From Ruegeria sp. Ofav3-42 (lineage in GTDB: Bacteria > Pseudomonadota > Alphaproteobacteria > Rhodobacterales > Rhodobacteraceae): DNA of 64,000 nucleotides. This document shows positions 48,927 to 56,383 of this stretch, one piece after another. Every line of letters begins with the position of its first letter. Position 1 is the stretch's first letter. The notes below the pieces were generated by a model. It had not been told where the DNA came from. It did not search any database and saw only the letters and a list, made by a program, of their open reading frames with translations. The stretch lies in assembly GCF_022347725.1 (NCBI RefSeq), contig NZ_JAKRGB010000001.1, positions 248,001-312,000 of the forward strand, written 5' to 3'. The translations under genes and the position numbers were made by a program.

Positions 48927-49531
48927 GAGTGCGTTCCTCCTCCGAACAACACAAAAAGTACGGACGCGACAGTGAGACTGGCTAACGTCCACATCAGATA
49001 TTTTTCCACGGGCCGACCTTCAACCACGTGGGCAATTCTATCTCCGGCAAAAGTCCAGATTGGATGTAAAACCGCCTGGCAAAACAATAAACAGAGAGCG
49101 ATCGTGAACGTTGCGTTAAAGGTGGGCGTGCCAGCTGCAACGAACCCGGTAAACCCGGCAATGATCATGGCCCAAGCCTTTGGATTAAGGGGATGAACAA
49201 TCAATCCCGCCCAAAAACCGGGCACTTCTCCGGTTGCCTCACTGCGCGAAAGGCGCAGATTGGCGATTTTCCATGCCAGCCAACAGATATACGCCGCCGA
49301 AGCGTATTTCAGGACCGTAAAGACCATCGGTGCCTGATCCGCGAGTTGTAGCAGACCAAATCCCACCGGCCAGATGATCAACTGTTTGCCCAAGATCACG
49401 CCAGCTACAAACGGCAATGCCGCTTGGAACCCATAACGCGCACCTGTGCCCAACAGAACCATATTGGCAGGACCCGGCGTACCGACCTGACTGGCGGCGA
49501 AGATAAGAAAACTGGTGGTGGCAACCGTCAT
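48923..49531 (-). CDS. LysE-family exporter
   Basis: 202-residue membrane protein with about six hydrophobic helices. GTPGPANMVLLGTGARYG near residue 20 and HPLNPKAWAMI are family marks. Exports an amino acid or derivative; the substrate is not known. Sandwiched with 4-base overlaps between two GNAT genes, so the three are one unit. Confidence 0.85.
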   Translation of the reverse strand: MTVATTSFLIFAASQVGTPGPANMVLLGTGARYGFQAALPFVAGVILGKQLIIWPVGFGLLQLADQAPMVFTVLKYASAAYICWLAWKIANLRLSRSEATGEVPGFWAGLIVHPLNPKAWAMIIAGFTGFVAAGTPTFNATFTIALCLLFCQAVLHPIWTFAGDRIAHVVEGRPVEKYLMWTLASLTVASVLFVLFGGGTHS

Positions 49532-50031
49532 TTGATCGCCTCCCACGTGATCCGGTCCAGTTCCATCCACTGAAGCATCACAATTTCGCCAGTCGAACGC
49601 ACAACGGTTTCGGATTGCGAGGTTGGAACGAAGCCAAGCTTGGACAGCACGGAACGAGAGCGTTCGTTGCCAAGATGGTAAGAAGCCTTCAGGCTGTTGC
49701 TGTCACCATTAAAGTGACGGTGAACAACAGCGCCTGCGCTCTCGGTCGCAAGGCCTTGACCCCAATAGGACTGTCCCAGCCAATACCCGAGCTCTTCACC
49801 TGCAGAAACCGTGCCGATCAGTTGGCCGTCTTTTTCAATCGCAAACGCATCATAAACTTGTGAAGCCAGATTGGTGACGAAGTTTTCCGCGTCTTCAATG
49901 GTAAAGGGAAACGGAATGCTGTTCACCCAGCGCACAACATCCAGATCGTTCAGGAGCGCAACCATACGCGAAGAGTCTTCACGCCGGAACCGACGCAGGA
50001 CAAGACGCTCTGTTTTAATCACTTCGGTCAT
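49528..50031 (-). CDS. GNAT acetyltransferase (RimJ/RimL type)
   Basis: 167 residues from the ATG at 50031. RLVLRRFRREDSSRM, LGYWLGQSYWGQGLATE and ERSRSVLSKLGFVP are the usual landmarks. It is a distant paralog of the GNAT at 48390-48926, and both flank a LysE-type exporter. Substrate unknown. Confidence 0.85.
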   Translation of the reverse strand: MTEVIKTERLVLRRFRREDSSRMVALLNDLDVVRWVNSIPFPFTIEDAENFVTNLASQVYDAFAIEKDGQLIGTVSAGEELGYWLGQSYWGQGLATESAGAVVHRHFNGDSNSLKASYHLGNERSRSVLSKLGFVPTSQSETVVRSTGEIVMLQWMELDRITWEAIK

Positions 50032-50043
50032 GGGACCGCTCCT

Positions 50044-50082
50044 GAAAACGAGAAAGGGGACCGGCACTTTGTGCCGGTCCCC
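50044..50082 (-). terminator. terminator of rplU-rpmA
   Basis: GGGGACCGGCAC / GTGCCGGTCCCC is a perfect 12-bp stem with a 3-base loop, followed on the minus strand by TTTCTCGTTTTC. It separates the ribosomal genes from the GNAT-LysE-obgE unit. Confidence 0.8.
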
Positions 50083-50115
50083 CATGAAATTTTCTTAAAC
50101 CTTCTGGGTTTCGGC

Positions 50116-50385
50116 TTACTCTGCGGCCTCCGCCACTGGCAGGACCGAAATAAAGGTGCGGTTTTTGAGTCCCTTGTGGAACTTCACGGCGCCATCGACA
50201 GTTGCAAAGATGGTGTGGTCTTTGCCAATGCCTACGCCTTCGCCCGGCCAGAACTTGGTGCCGCGCTGACGTACGATGATGTTGCCTGCGATGGCTGCTT
50301 GGCCACCGTACAGTTTCACGCCAAGGCGGCGACCAGCTGAGTCGCGACCGTTACGGGAGGAACCGCCAGCTTTTTTATGTGCCAT
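50116..50385 (-). CDS. rpmA: 50S ribosomal protein L27
   Basis: 89 residues: [24 protein letters not shown] in part, [19 protein letters not shown]. The N-terminus is the mature-type MAHKKAGG without the extra leader seen in Firmicutes. 11 bases after rplU with a strong AAGGAG site. Confidence 0.97.
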   Translation of the reverse strand: MAHKKAGGSSRNGRDSAGRRLGVKLYGGQAAIAGNIIVRQRGTKFWPGEGVGIGKDHTIFATVDGAVKFHKGLKNRTFISVLPVAEAAE

Positions 50386-50396
50386 TCTCTCTCTCC

Positions 50397-51008
50397 TTAG
50401 CCTTTGGCCAGATCTTTGGCCTGCTCAACCCATTCGGGCTTCACTTTGACCGTTTCGATAGCAGCAATCTGCTCGTCCGACAAGGCGGCCAGAGCGGCAA
50501 AGCTCTCGATACCGGCTTCTGCCAGCTTTTTGGCAGCGGCGGGGCCGACACCGTTCAGTGCTGTCAGATCGTCAGCGGCAGCAGCAGGTGCCTCTGCTTT
50601 GGCTTCAGCTTTCTTGGCAGGCTTTTTCGCCGCCGGAGCAGCTTCGCCAGCCGGAGCCGAACCGGTTGCAGCTTTGATGCCAGACTTGTCAGCGCCCGAC
50701 GCCAGGATGTCGGTGATCTTGACCAGAGTCAGTTTCTGACGGTGGCCAACGGTACGCTTCGAGCTGTGCTTACGACGGCGTTTGACGAACTTGATGACCT
50801 TGTCACCTTTGATCTGTTCGATCACTTCGGCCTGAACGCCTGCGCCTTCAACGAAAGGTGCACCAACAACCGGAGCGTCGCCGCCCAGCATCAGAACATC
50901 GTTGAATTGAACTGTTTCACCTGCGTCGGCAGCCAGCTTTTCAACACGGAGCACATCGCCCGCCTGAACCTTGTACTGCTTGCCGCCAGTCTTGAGGACC
51001 GCAAACAT
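50397..51008 (-). CDS. rplU: 50S ribosomal protein L21 with C-terminal helix-hairpin-helix extension
   Basis: 203 residues from the ATG at 51008, about twice the normal L21 length (about 103). Residues 1-105 are standard L21 ([34 protein letters not shown]). An Ala/Lys/Glu-rich linker follows (about 115-160). The last 45 residues, [19 protein letters not shown]..., form a helix-hairpin-helix-like fold such as binds nucleic acid. The extension appears to be an alphaproteobacterial feature; its job is unknown. Confidence 0.95.
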   Translation of the reverse strand: MFAVLKTGGKQYKVQAGDVLRVEKLAADAGETVQFNDVLMLGGDAPVVGAPFVEGAGVQAEVIEQIKGDKVIKFVKRRRKHSSKRTVGHRQKLTLVKITDILASGADKSGIKAATGSAPAGEAAPAAKKPAKKAEAKAEAPAAAADDLTALNGVGPAAAKKLAEAGIESFAALAALSDEQIAAIETVKVKPEWVEQAKDLAKG

Positions 51009-51140
51009 GCGTCTTTCCTTTTCTAACCCGCGTTCTGTGGTCCCCGGTTGGGTGTTTCGGCCTAAGCCACCTCGAACAGCGCGCCCTTTTCGGGCTGTGT
51101 GACGACCCTTGGGATCAGCCCCTTGGGTCAATAATAACGA
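51009..51140 (-). promoter_or_regulatory. candidate structured leader of rplU mRNA
   Basis: On the minus strand the leader can form ACAGC...GCTGT with an inner GCCC/GGGC stem, and before it GACCC/GGGTC with an inner GGG/CCC. Such stems are usual where a ribosomal protein controls its own mRNA. Evidence is visual folding only. Confidence 0.35.
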
Positions 51141-51215
51141 GACCCGGCGCGGAAAATCCGGCCGGGATGCGCGCTTATCCATAGAATACCGGTGAAAGTC
51201 AACATCAAATGCAGG

Positions 51216-52016
51216 TCAAAGATCCGACGCGCTCAGAACCCTCGAGACCGCCTGCCCCAGTTGATAATAGATCTGGTCGTACATCAGATCGAAACCATCG
51301 AAAAACGCCTCATTCACCGCCTGTCCGGTTTCGGTTCGGGAAAAGGCGATGTTCTCGCGCATCTGGGCTTCGTTCAGTGGCTGATAGGCAATCAGAAGAA
51401 AAGAGTACATCCAGATTCTGGTTTCTTCCGTAACGCTGTCCTTGTCCGACAAGAGCTGCGCCAGAATGTCTTCTGAACTTGAACCGATATCGGCGCTCAG
51501 GCCGCGGAAGAAATTGTAGTCCGAACTGAGCGAGCTGTGAACGTTCTTTTCGATCAGATCATTGACTTCGATGTATTCGTCAACAAGCCGATAGAACTGG
51601 CCGTCGCGCGAACCGTTGACGTAGTTTTCACGCGCCATGTCCTTGATTGTGTCATCTGCAAAAGCCTGCCGGGCTGAATTTTCCAGCGAGACAATGGTTT
51701 GCCCAAGATCGCTTTCAAAGAACACGATCGCGCGGTCCATTTCGCTGTCTGTCAGACTGGTTCCAAAGGTCTGAGAGATCTGCTCGCGCATCCAAATCGG
51801 ATCATAAATTTCATCCACCTGCGCTTCGAACAAAGGGCCGCCTTTACTCGCCAGAAACGTATCGTTCAGGTCCTGGCCGTGCACCATGCCCTCTTCCCGC
51901 AGGATGTCGATGACATGCTCTAAATGGAGTGCCTGCATCAGGCGCTCGACCCTTTCTTCCGCTGCCAGAGGCGAAGCGCAGAACACAAGGGATAAGCAGA
52001 AGGCAAATAGGCGCAT
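51216..52016 (-). CDS. DUF2059-type secreted protein
   Basis: 266 residues with a signal peptide (MRLFAFCLSLVFCASPLAA). The helical body contains a repeated theme, DRAIVFFESDLGQTIVSLE and, near the end, ENIAFSRTETGQAVN; the first matches FYASDLGQRLVEAE in the upstream gene. Function unknown. Its start codon shares a base with the preceding stop. Confidence 0.75.
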   Translation of the reverse strand: MRLFAFCLSLVFCASPLAAEERVERLMQALHLEHVIDILREEGMVHGQDLNDTFLASKGGPLFEAQVDEIYDPIWMREQISQTFGTSLTDSEMDRAIVFFESDLGQTIVSLENSARQAFADDTIKDMARENYVNGSRDGQFYRLVDEYIEVNDLIEKNVHSSLSSDYNFFRGLSADIGSSSEDILAQLLSDKDSVTEETRIWMYSFLLIAYQPLNEAQMRENIAFSRTETGQAVNEAFFDGFDLMYDQIYYQLGQAVSRVLSASDL

Positions 52017-52858
52017 CAGATATCCTGAGCCGGGTGTAGATCAGCCATCCGAGCCGCGAGAACTTCGAACTTCATCGCCATGATTTCGTACTGAATGGCA
52101 TTCAGTAACTCATAGACTTCCTGCATCAAAGGCTGCTCCAGCGCCTCCGCATATGCGATCACCTCGGAATCTGAGAAGTCCTGATAGGTATAGGCTGCGC
52201 CGGCAAGCGCGGACAGCTGCAGCGCCTGACGCATGCCAGCTTCATTCCGCTTCATCATCTGGCGCAGTTCATCCGCCCCAAGTTGCAGATCGATCACGCC
52301 CGACGCGCTGGCGGCCAGAAGGAAACGCACCTGAATTTCCTGCAGCGCGCGCAAAGCCGTGCCGCTGGAATCAATCGCATTGTTCATGCGCTTCAGGTTT
52401 TCGACGCGCATGGAGCCATTCTTGATCAGTTCGGAAACGATCTCCTGACCTTCCAGTTGCTTTGCCTCGTCATCCTCGATCATATGGGACGCATTTTCAG
52501 CTTCGACCAGACGTTGACCAAGGTCTGAGGCATAGAATTCCACCGCATGGTTCAACGCGTCGTCGCTCAGCGTCTGTTCAAGAATCGACACTGCGGTTTC
52601 GTGCATGTCCTTGGTGTCAAAAACTTCTTCGGTCAGTCGTGCCCAATCGGACCCGAAACCCTCGGGGTCGATTCCCAGCATTTGTGGAGCGGAGGCGGAC
52701 GCAAGCGCGATACTCTCCAACGCAACGTCAAACCCCGTAGTGGTCAGAAAGGCCTCGATCCGGTCCCTTCCGGCAGCCGCAGCATGTTGAGACGCAACCG
52801 TAAGGGTCAGAAGCAGCAGAAAAAGCGGGAAAACGATGTGTCGTGCAAGATATGTCAT
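52016..52858 (-). CDS. DUF2059-type secreted protein, paralog
   Basis: 280 residues, signal peptide ending at HAAAA. Shows the same AVEFYASDLGQRLVEAE pattern as its downstream neighbour, so the pair arose by tandem duplication. Low overall identity suggests an old event. Family members are periplasmic and uncharacterised. The promoter should lie in 52859-52980 beside tRNA-Ser. Confidence 0.75.
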   Translation of the reverse strand: MTYLARHIVFPLFLLLLTLTVASQHAAAAGRDRIEAFLTTTGFDVALESIALASASAPQMLGIDPEGFGSDWARLTEEVFDTKDMHETAVSILEQTLSDDALNHAVEFYASDLGQRLVEAENASHMIEDDEAKQLEGQEIVSELIKNGSMRVENLKRMNNAIDSSGTALRALQEIQVRFLLAASASGVIDLQLGADELRQMMKRNEAGMRQALQLSALAGAAYTYQDFSDSEVIAYAEALEQPLMQEVYELLNAIQYEIMAMKFEVLAARMADLHPAQDI

Positions 52859-52981
52859 AGGGTTAAGCCTAGGCGAAATACGGCGTCAGGCAATGGAAAA
52901 TCCCAGCTTTGTAAATTTTGGGAATTTTCTGCTTGCACCCTCTCGCGTTCATCACTAAATCCCCCCCTCACAGACCCCCGC

Positions 52982-53071
52982 GGAGAGGTGCCGGAGTGGT
53001 CGAACGGGGCGGTCTCGAAAACCGTTGTGGGTGCAAGCCCACCCAGGGTTCGAATCCCTGTCTCTCCGCCA
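52982..53071 (+). tRNA. tRNA-Ser (CGA)
   Basis: 90 bases with encoded CCA. Acceptor GGAGAGG/TCTCTCC, anticodon loop CTCGAAA flanked by GCGGT/ACCGT, long variable arm GTGGGTGCAAGCCCAC, and T arm CAGGGTTCGAATCCCTG. Reads UCG codons. Its 3' two-thirds (from 53010) recur exactly at 56318-56383, so this is the integration site of the element that follows. Confidence 0.95.
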
Positions 53072-53075
53072 CTAT
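53010..53075 (+). repeat. direct repeat / att site, copy 1 (in tRNA-Ser)
   Basis: From CGGTCTCGAAAACCG in the anticodon arm to CCACTAT just past the tRNA. It is identical at all 66 bases to copy 2 at 56318-56383. Confidence 0.9.
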
Positions 53076-53663
53076 GCTCCTGATAAGTAAGAATAGTTAT
53101 CGCCGATGCGGCGATTCATCAGGTTCCCATACCAGACCTCACAACCCCGAAATTTGACATACTATGTCACATTTCGAGTTCCGATTGCGCCGACTATGTC
53201 ATCGGTCCGGTCCAATTTTCACGGCAAATGCGTCGTTCAGGCAGCCATTGCTGATCGCAGATCGACAATGGGAAACGGGCCCCGCAGAGCTGTTTGAGAA
53301 GTAGCAAGAGTCAAACCAGCAAAATACTTTTTCAGAGACTCTCTCAGTAGACAGGTTCGGTTTTTTCCGAATTTCCGGAGCGAGATTTCGTGTGTGCGAA
53401 TTGCTCCACAGGCTCGACGTTGAAATACTTGCAATATTTCAGTATGTTACCCATTGCTTGCAGATCGGACGATGCTTAGCAGGCGACCTTCGCAGGGCCA
53501 GCACGTCACCACACATCTCGCATTTTACGGTAAAAAATCCTGTCCAAGTGGCGTCACCAACTTTTTTAATTTTTTTTTACGGATGCTCATCTTGCAGCAG
53601 ACCCCCTGCCCTTTGCTGCACATAAATAGTTGCTCTTGAGGCGATTGATGGCTTGTTCAGCTT
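53072..53663. other. island left end without a convincing gene
   Basis: 592 bases directly after tRNA-Ser, where an integrase gene is normally found, but no integrase frame can be read. It contains a near-perfect 29-base palindrome (53148-53176), a short inverted repeat TGAAATA/TATTTCA (53421-53441), and homopolymer T runs near 53560-53580. Short frames at 53237-53434 and 53392-53625 look non-coding. Confidence 0.5.
53148..53176. repeat. 29-base near-perfect palindrome
   Basis: Arms CGAAATTTGACATA and TATGTCACATTTCG around a central C, with 13 of 14 pairs matched. A related but diverged arrangement occurs at the same distance (84 bases) after att copy 2. Possibly a binding site for an excisionase or a repressor of the lost integrase. 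Confidence 0.6.
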
Positions 53664-53924
53664 TCATTCGATCAATGACCTGCTGACGAAGAGGGCGAAA
53701 CGCGAGACCTGCCGCGACCTGGCCAGAAATCTGTTGAACTGACGCGTAGCAGTGGCTGGCGGTGCGGGACGGTCAAATAAATCGCCAGCAATGATAAACA
53801 GGTCGGGCTGATGTTGCTCCAGCGCAGCTACGATCTGCTCCAGAACAACATCGTGATCCTCTGCCAGAGAAAAGCCATGCAATTGACGGCCAAGATGAAG
53901 GTCGGCGGTGTGAAGTATGCGCAC
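53664..53924 (-). pseudogene. sbcD: SbcD nuclease subunit, N-terminal fragment
   Basis: The first ~70 residues match SbcD: MRILHTADLHLGRQLHGFSL with metal-binding Asp and His, then IIAGDLFDRPAPPATATRQFN with the GD motif. After about plus-strand 53,716 the frame changes to unrelated sequence and stops at 86 codons, against about 400 in an intact protein. The phosphodiesterase site needs later His residues that are missing, so it is inactive. Divergent from the WYL gene. Confidence 0.75.
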
Positions 53925-53933
53925 GATTCTATA

Positions 53934-53967
53934 CCATATATTTTTTATACGTATATTTTTTATATGG
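53934..53967. promoter_or_regulatory. 34-base AT-rich operator-like palindrome
   Basis: Outer arms CCATATA and TATATGG and inner core TATACGTATA share one axis of symmetry (53950/53951). Superimposed are two direct copies of TATATTTTTTATA at 53937 and 53952. It lies between the divergent sbcD fragment and the WYL regulator gene, 33 bases before the ATG at 54000. Likely binding site of that regulator. Confidence 0.6.
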
Positions 53968-53999
53968 ACGATACGCGCACGTCAAGGTATTCTACCTCC

Positions 54000-54809
54000 A
54001 TGGCTTTCGACGACCTCAAACACGCCCAGCGAGAACGGCTTGAATATTTGGACCAATGCCTGACTTGGCGCGGCATGGCCAACAGGCGTGATCTTGTTGT
54101 GCGGTTTGAAATCTCGATCGCTCAGGCAGCATTGGATTTTCGGCTGTATCTGGAGCGCTCAGGCAAAGGTGCGCCAGTCTACGATACCGGGCGCAAAACC
54201 TATCTAACTGGGCCGGAATTCATTCCACTCACTACAGCCAATCCTAATATGATGGCCGAATTTTTGCTGGATCAGCCCTCGCCGCACCCCGCTGGAAGCC
54301 TGCCACGGCTTGAGCGCCGCAACACCCCGGAAGTAATAGCCCAGCTCTACCGTGCCATGCACTCAAAAATGGCGATTAAAGTCTGCTATATCTCGATGAC
54401 GACCGGCGACAGCGAAGCTCAGTGGATCGTGCCGACACGGTTTGCATCGGATGGCGAACGCCTTCACCTACGAGCCTACAGTTGCAGACGTGACGCCTAT
54501 CGCGACTACCTGCCGATCCGAATAGAACCGGAAAGCGATTTTTCCTGCCGGAAGCTGACTTCACCTCTGCCCAACGATGAAGATTGGCATACCCTTACCC
54601 GCATCCACCTACGCCCACACACGAATTTGTCCGCTGCGCAAGCCGCAGTTGTTCGCCGGGAATATGGTTTTGCGGATGAAACCCTATGCATTGAAACCCG
54701 AAAGGCATTGGAATTTTACGCGGCGCGCCGTTGGGGGTTGGATCAGAGCGGAGCACGGCTGGAAATCGCAAAGGTCGAATACGAGGCTATTACAGATGGT
54801 TTCAATTGA
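54000..54809 (+). CDS. BrxR/CapW-like WYL-domain transcriptional repressor
   Basis: 269 residues. N-terminal winged helix (about 10-60): WRGMANRRDLVVRFEIS followed by IAQAALDFRLYLE, the pattern of BrxR repressors. WYL domain about 115-205 with ERLHLRAYSCRR and YRDYLPIRI, then a WCX-like C-terminal domain. This family represses BREX, CBASS and other anti-phage loci and lifts repression on a ligand. No such effector is intact here. ATG at 54000 chosen; an earlier ATG at 53964 lies inside the operator. Confidence 0.75.
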   Translation: MAFDDLKHAQRERLEYLDQCLTWRGMANRRDLVVRFEISIAQAALDFRLYLERSGKGAPVYDTGRKTYLTGPEFIPLTTANPNMMAEFLLDQPSPHPAGSLPRLERRNTPEVIAQLYRAMHSKMAIKVCYISMTTGDSEAQWIVPTRFASDGERLHLRAYSCRRDAYRDYLPIRIEPESDFSCRKLTSPLPNDEDWHTLTRIHLRPHTNLSAAQAAVVRREYGFADETLCIETRKALEFYAARRWGLDQSGARLEIAKVEYEAITDGFN

Positions 54810-54876
54810 ATTCTGGCTAAACACATTTTTCGCATATGAGCCACACTATTGAGTTTAAGGCCTTGGAGATTTTGCA

Positions 54877-55188
54877 TTGTTCCAACTTCCTGAATGGCTA
54901 ACCGCCAAATCCCGAAAACTTTCATCGCCGTCGCCGGAAAACGGCTCTGAAGAATCCGTTTCGCAGAATCCTGACGGCAGTTCCAACGTTACCACAATTG
55001 TAACCTCCAGGTTCTCCGCGGCAAGTAACACAACGCGGCCTGTTATCGAACTTGTGCGACCACACTTGGCGACCCGGGTTTGCCTGATTGTAACCGGCTA
55101 CCAGGATTTTTTCTCTTCACTTTCGATCGTTATGCGGGAAATCCCGGACCTCAAGGACCGGGACGATGTGAAGATCCGCATCGCCTAG
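54877..55188 (+). CDS. hypothetical protein, possibly truncated
   Basis: 103 codons from a TTG that has GGAG 8 bases upstream. Serine-rich N-terminal half, then LVRPHLATRVCLIVTGYQDFF, a mixed hydrophobic segment. No family recognised. It follows the WYL gene by 67 bases in the same direction, so it could be the regulated partner or the stump of one. Codon use is acceptable but not decisive. Confidence 0.4.
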   Translation: MFQLPEWLTAKSRKLSSPSPENGSEESVSQNPDGSSNVTTIVTSRFSAASNTTRPVIELVRPHLATRVCLIVTGYQDFFSSLSIVMREIPDLKDRDDVKIRIA

Positions 55189-55496
55189 GGGCGATAGTTG
55201 ATTAAGATGCCATGATTACGCTACGCCCCTCGGCTGAGACACAACTACCAGGGTAGAGAATTTGAAATTTCGAATCCTAACATACTGAAAATACTATGTG
55301 TTACAGACGATTTGTTCAGATTCATCTGTAATTGACTGATCAGCCTATGCGGGCCTTTTGTTTACATTAGATACATTAAACGCGATCCGTCATTGCTTCG
55401 TCGAGCAGGCAACATGGAGCTGATTTTCGTAGTTTTCGATCAGTTCCTGAAAAGCCAACAATGCGAAAACTGGAACACATGGTGTTGAACGTGTTT
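55189..55496. other. non-coding stretch inside the island
   Basis: 308 AT-rich bases. A perfect hairpin GGTGTTGAA/TTCAACACC at 55481-55504 overlaps the end of the 51-aa gene and may end the minus-strand operon, although it lacks a T-run. A 24-codon frame from 55412 is too short to judge. Nothing else seen. Confidence 0.45.
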
Positions 55497-55652
55497 TCAA
55501 CACCGTTCATTTTCGAAGACTCTCTTCATAATATCAGAGACATCATGGTCGCCCTTCGGCAGTCGAGATTTCCGCCACATATAAGCACTGGCCGCAAAGC
55601 CGGCGAGGCCGACACTAATGATGGCGCAAATAACGATCGCTTCATTTGTCAT
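55497..55652 (-). CDS. 51-residue membrane peptide
   Basis: MTNEAIVICAIISVGLAGFA... then a basic MWRKSRLPKG and an acidic C-terminal part. One transmembrane helix (about residues 5-25) with the charged part predicted inside the cell. The ATG overlaps the end of the 154-aa gene by 11 bases, so translation is coupled. Too short to be found by most gene callers. Function unknown; such pairs can be toxin-antitoxin, holin-like or regulatory. Confidence 0.55.
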   Translation of the reverse strand: MTNEAIVICAIISVGLAGFAASAYMWRKSRLPKGDHDVSDIMKRVFENERC

Positions 55653-56106
55653 TCATGTCCCTCAGCCGTCTCAGCATCTCCATTTTTTCATGTGCTGAAG
55701 CTGGTTCGTCGCGCAACCTGACACGAAAAATATCTCCAAAATACCACTTTATGAGAGACACACCGATTTTGGGCAGCGCGTCATCCACAAAATTCACAAC
55801 TTGAACCCGCACTTCTTTATCTAAGTGTAGAACAACGAATGACGAAATAGCGCTGCAGTCTGGTGAGACACGCGTCTCGAAAACGACTTCTGTGTCATCA
55901 AACTGGTCAAGCACTATGTCATGCAAAATACGGAGTTTTTTCGCTCGCTCTTGTTCTGCTCGCTGGCGCTCTTCTTCAGGGATGAACCGTGCTGCTCTGC
56001 GCCGCGGTGACACCCTATCGATAAACTCAGCTTCTTCCTCTTCTGTCAGCTCGGCCGCCGCCAGTTTTCCAGCTATGACAGCAGCGATTTTGTCTTCATC
56101 GATCAT
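55642..56106 (-). CDS. hypothetical protein of the island, 154 residues
   Basis: From the ATG at 56106 (MIDEDKIAAVIAGKL). The N-terminal half is highly charged and helical (LTEEEEAEFIDRVSPRRRA, EEERQRAEQERAKKLR). The C-terminal half looks like a compact alpha/beta domain (VVLHLDKEVRVQVVNFVDD, WYFGDIFRVRLRD). Family not recognised. Coding character is good. Forms a two-gene minus-strand operon with the 51-residue membrane peptide. Confidence 0.65.
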   Translation of the reverse strand: MIDEDKIAAVIAGKLAAAELTEEEEAEFIDRVSPRRRAARFIPEEERQRAEQERAKKLRILHDIVLDQFDDTEVVFETRVSPDCSAISSFVVLHLDKEVRVQVVNFVDDALPKIGVSLIKWYFGDIFRVRLRDEPASAHEKMEMLRRLRDMNDK

Positions 56107-56317
56107 TTTCAACTCTTCGGCAGCCCTGCTCGATATGCATATTGGCGTCAAACCTCAGCAGCCTCTTCAACATAAAAGTCCACCGCGCTTGAAAGGCATT
56201 GGAACTATGCCGTCTTTCTATGCCAACCAAGCTGCCAGCTATGCCGATTTTACCCAAAGCCGGCTCCCCTGACCCCTTATTTTATTGGATTCAAACTTAC
56301 CGAACCACTTCTGTAAA

Positions 56318-56383
56318 CGGTCTCGAAAACCGTTGTGGGTGCAAGCCCACCCAGGGTTCGAATCCCTGTCTCTCCGCCACTAT
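56318..56383 (+). repeat. direct repeat / att site, copy 2 (partial tRNA-Ser)
   Basis: Exact 66-base copy of 53010-53075. It lacks the acceptor 5' strand and D arm, so it cannot be a working tRNA. Marks the distal end of the island. Confidence 0.9.

Larger units (their letters stand above)
53010..56383. mobile_element. small integrative island at tRNA-Ser, integrase-less
   Basis: Bounded by a 66-base perfect direct repeat made of the tRNA-Ser 3' part plus 4 bases. The unit is 3,308 bases. Contents: sbcD fragment, WYL repressor with palindromic operator, an unknown frame, and an unknown two-gene operon. No integrase, transposase or conjugation gene is visible, so it is probably the remnant or a satellite of a larger element. 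Bases are AT-richer than the core around it. Confidence 0.8.

Noticed and set aside
52547..53083. Plus-strand frame of 178 codons ending in the tRNA
   Set aside because: Runs antisense to a DUF2059 gene and then through tRNA-Ser; not a protein gene.
53237..53434. 65-codon minus-strand frame in the island left end
   Set aside because: No ribosome site and no clear coding character; overlaps another weak frame on the other strand.
53392..53625. 77-codon plus-strand frame in the island left end
   Set aside because: Ends in homopolymer T-derived Phe/Leu sequence with no ribosome site; likely chance.
56316..56383. Second tRNA-Ser gene
   Set aside because: Only the 3' part is present; acceptor 5' strand and D arm are missing.
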